A stretch of 10,119 bases of DNA from Euperipatoides rowelli (lineage: Eukaryota > Onychophora > Udeonychophora > Euonychophora > Peripatopsidae), in assembly GCA_003024985.2 (NCBI GenBank), contig PXIH01S0003044.1; one strand, 5' to 3'. A program made the position numbers and the translations under genes. Below the pieces are notes generated by a model. That model was given only the letters and a program-made list of their open reading frames with translations, did no database searches and was not told the DNA's origin. Each line of letters opens with the position of its first letter. The stretch's first letter is position 1. This document shows, piece after piece, positions 8,082 to 10,119 of the stretch.

Positions 8082-8249
8082 TAATAATGGGAACACTCAC
8101 CCTGTTGGTAGTAGTAAAGGGCAGGGAGCCCATTTGTTTAAATTGTAAAATTATTGGCCATAAGGCATATGAATGTTATGTAAAGAAATGTTCAGAGTGT
8201 GGAAAATTAGTTGAAGGTGGACATATTAATAATGAGTGTAAGGAGAATA
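8082..8249 (+). repeat. 168-bp exact duplicate, copy 2 (pairs with 6079-6246)
   Basis: This is an exact match of 6079-6246. It starts directly after the N at 8081 and continues on its right into the remainder of ORF1, whereas its left neighbour is unrelated AT-rich DNA. The two copies are complementary in context: copy 1 has the true upstream part and copy 2 the true downstream part. Confidence 0.95.
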
Positions 8250-8814
8250 AACAAACCTATGTGCAAGCAATAATGTTGGGGAAAATTAAAAAAGATGATA
8301 GTGAGAATTAAATTGGCTTTGGTTATGAATACTCTAGCAATAATAGTGAAATCAAAAGATCAGGAATCCATGAAAATATTTCAAAAGAAGCTAAAACCTC
8401 TAGTACATTGTCACAGTAATTGGCAGCATTTACTCCTGACATGTCTAATGAACAACAACAACAGGGGCATGATTTAGTGATGGATAATTTTGATCTTTAT
8501 AGTGAAAACGAGGGTAGTGATATGGAAACTAATGCGAACCAAGATAAAACCCAAAGTAATAATACTGAAGGATTTGAATTAGTCGTAAAGAGAAATAAAA
8601 GGAAAATAAGAAGGATAATAAAAATAATGGTGAAAGTATACAGGAGAATGGTTTTGATAATAATACTAAAGAGGCAGAATTAAAGGTAAGAATAGTAGAA
8701 ATTATTGAACAAAAAGAAAAAAATGGCGGAAAAAGTTAAGGAAAAGTTAAAGAAGTGAATAACTGTGATCAGGAAAATGGTAATATAAGTTAAAAAGAAA
8801 AGAATTTAGAATAA
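8082..8814 (+). pseudogene. LINE ORF1, C-terminal part with zinc knuckles (second copy)
   Basis: The frame of the ATG at 8087 holds both knuckles (8135-8176 and 8189-8239), then YVQAIMLGKIKKDDSEN and a TAA at 8309-8311. The same frame carries on past this TAA and another near 8417 through FTPDMSNEQQQQGHD to an acidic stretch and EGFELVVKRNKRK, a common closing block in L1/Tx1-type ORF1. A frameshift near 8600-8615 then opens another frame with an Asn/Lys/Glu-rich tail (NNGESIQENGFDNNTKEAEL), with TAA at 8737-8739, 8791-8793 and 8812-8814. The last is taken as the probable original end. The stops show that the copy is dead. It continues the ORF1 that begins at 5465. Confidence 0.7.
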
Positions 8815-8948
8815 CAGTTATCTAGTAATTTCATTATTGGTATGTTTTATAATAACATCCTGAAATATTACTTATCGTGTCTATCATTTAGGATTTAAGT
8901 ATGATTAAACAGTTGGCTTTACTATTGATACTTTTATTACAAACAATT

Positions 8949-9664
8949 ATGGCTAGTAAAACTTATAATTTTTTGTCCATTGTATCAGCTAATGGGAGAA
9001 CTGTGAATAAAAAAGGAAGTAGAGATTTAATTGTCAGAGCTTTAGCGAAAACTAATGCAATGATTTATATGTTACAGGAAACGAGAGTACGGTTATGGAC
9101 AAAGCAGATGTATGGAGGCATTTTAACATGGATTGAATTATAAAGGAAAATAACAATAATTCAAAAAGAAGGTGGAATGGCATTCGTAATCTCTAAGTCT
9201 ATAGCATATGGAATAAGCGAAGTAACAAATGTAAGCGAGAGAATAATGGTATTGAAAATTGTGATTCATGGATATAAAATATGTTTAATAAATGTGCATA
9301 TACCAGTTATAGAGTTGGAGAAAAAAATAGTCTGAAAAATATTGGAGAAATTATGTAACATTAATAAAACTAGTAATATAATAATTGGAGGAGATATGAA
9401 TATAAATAATCAAACTCATCAAGTAAATTTCAGTTGTTATTGGATAAATTCCAGTTAGTGGATCTGGCTGGATACTGTGGAATAGCATATTTACCTACAA
9501 GAATTGATAAGAAATCTAGTAACAGACTTGATAGAATAGTTTTGTCCCCTACAAATGGATTTTCATTTACGGTAACTTAAAATATTTGGTAATACCACAT
9601 TCTGATCATTTGGCAATGATATTGAATATTAAAAATGTAATAGTAAATAATTGAAGTTGTAACA
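8949..9664 (+). pseudogene. LINE ORF2 APE endonuclease domain (broken)
   Basis: This domain would nick target DNA for target-primed reverse transcription. The frame from ATG 8949 starts MASKTYNFLSIVSANG, with the usual first-strand asparagine, and reaches LQETR, where the catalytic glutamate codon is 9078-9080. An in-frame upstream ATG at 8901 would add a hydrophobic 16-residue leader and seems less likely as the start. After a brief switch to another frame (RHFNMD at 9116-9133), the first frame resumes with GGMAFVISKS, INVHIP and IIIGGDMNIN (GDMN at 9390-9401). The frame shifts near 9430 to YLPTRIDKKSSNRLDRIVLS (LDRI at 9527-9538) and near 9580 to IPHSDHLAM (SDH at 9601-9609). All APE catalytic blocks are present. 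Stops include TGA at 9134-9136, 9328-9330 and 9652-9654. Confidence 0.85.
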
Positions 9665-10119
9665 GAAAAGGAATGATACCTATATGGGATACTGAGTTGG
9701 TGACAGAAATTAATACTGATAAAGAAATAATGGGAATAGTTCAGAGCAATAAATTTAATGCATTAATTAAATGGCAATTGATAAAGAAAGTAATATATCA
9801 TATAGGAGTCTCTCATAACATAAATACAAAGAAAGCAATACAAAAAGAAATTGAAGAACTAAATAAATTAATAAATAATAAAATAAATAAATCTGGTCAG
9901 GATTCTGCTCAGATATATGATTTGCAGTTAAGACTAGAGTATTTATTAACTGTACAAAAAAAAAAAAATGCTTAAAAAAATATCATATATTATTGGTGTT
10001 ACAGCATCAGCTCCCAGGTGGTCTTTGATTTCATTATTAAAAAATAAAATGAAGACTTAATGTACATAGTATAGTTTATGAAGAGGTATTATATACTTCC
10101 AATATGGATATTGTAAAGA
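9655..10119 (+). pseudogene. LINE ORF2 linker between endonuclease and reverse transcriptase (partial)
   Basis: The frame continues from the endonuclease through a TGA at 9652-9654, where L1-type proteins have the Trp of a WKLN-like block; here the residues after the stop are SCN. It stays open to 9975 with LIKWQLIKKVIYHIG and a Lys/Glu/Leu-rich helical stretch (KEIEELNKLINNKINK), a likely coiled coil common in this linker. A run of A at 9956-9968 precedes the TAA at 9973-9975 and probably marks a frameshift. Later, from 10074 to the edge, another frame reads VYEEVLYTSNMDIVK, which resembles the YY-x-LY block just before the reverse transcriptase in L1/Tx1 elements. The polymerase lies outside the window. 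Confidence 0.7.

Larger units (their letters stand above)
5465..10119 (+). mobile_element. Decayed non-LTR retrotransposon, L1/Tx1-like, cut by the right edge
   Basis: ORF1 with zinc knuckles is followed by ORF2 starting with an APE endonuclease, the arrangement of L1/Tx1-type LINEs. ORF1 begins at an ATG at 5465. It is split by 1.8 kb of unrelated repeats flanked by two identical 168-bp copies and single Ns, probably an assembly error. ORF2 starts near 8949 after about 135 non-coding bases. The window ends inside the region between endonuclease and reverse transcriptase, so the polymerase is not in view. Stops and frameshifts in both ORFs mark the copy as inactive. The 5' end of the element is somewhere in 4916-5464. 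Confidence 0.8.

Noticed and set aside
8901-8948. Hydrophobic leader MIKQLALLLILLLQTI as a signal peptide of ORF2
   Set aside because: LINE endonucleases act in the nucleus and start close to the NFLSI-like first strand. The ATG at 8949 fits better, and the upstream residues are probably untranslated sequence that happens to be open.
5465-9975. Stop-codon reassignment in the plus-strand element
   Set aside because: TAA, TAG and TGA all interrupt the frames and several frameshifts are present, so decay explains the stops.
1-10119. CRISPR arrays, rRNA genes or a bacterial operon
   Set aside because: No regularly spaced identical short repeats with unique spacers, no rRNA-like conserved blocks and no closely packed coding genes are visible.

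Overview
The window looks like repeat-rich, AT-rich (roughly 70% A+T by eye) DNA from a eukaryotic nuclear genome, most likely an invertebrate animal. There is no bacterial-style gene packing, ribosome binding sites or operons. Recognisable coding sequence is confined to decayed non-LTR retrotransposons (LINEs) of at least two types, and no ordinary host gene can be supported. The organism cannot be named from this sequence. The LINE clade assignments rest on recalled family patterns, not on a search.

Layout. Positions 1-314 hold the 3' end of a plus-strand LINE, ending in an A-rich tail. Positions 319-1740 are AT-rich and non-coding, with a TA/CA microsatellite and a 21-bp direct repeat. Positions 1740-1910 carry a dispersed-repeat-like segment. 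Positions 2003-4915 on the minus strand are an almost complete but frameshifted and stop-riddled LINE ORF2: a basic N-terminal region, an APE-type endonuclease, a reverse transcriptase with a YADD box, and a C-terminal tail. It resembles the CR1/L2 (Jockey superfamily) type. Positions 4916-5464 separate it from a second, plus-strand LINE that faces away from it. This second element has ORF1 with two zinc knuckles and ORF2 with an APE endonuclease of L1/Tx1 type, and it runs off the right edge just before its reverse transcriptase.

The most striking feature interrupts the second LINE. A 168-bp stretch encoding the zinc knuckles occurs twice without a mismatch (6079-6246 and 8082-8249). The first copy ends exactly at a single N (6247) and the second begins exactly after another N (8081). 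The 1.8 kb between them (6248-8080) is unrelated repeat DNA: a roughly 125-bp tandem repeat, a G-rich GGGATTAAGGG array, and a possible tRNA-derived SINE on the minus strand. The simplest reading is a scaffolding error: two overlapping contigs were not merged, and foreign contigs were placed between them. Joining the two copies would give a continuous ORF1 layout of about 1.35 kb.

In an intact element, ORF1 would bind the element RNA, and ORF2 would nick target DNA and copy the RNA in place. Every copy here is broken by stops and frameshifts, so none should be active. I found no CRISPR array, rRNA, convincing tRNA gene or novel defence-type system.
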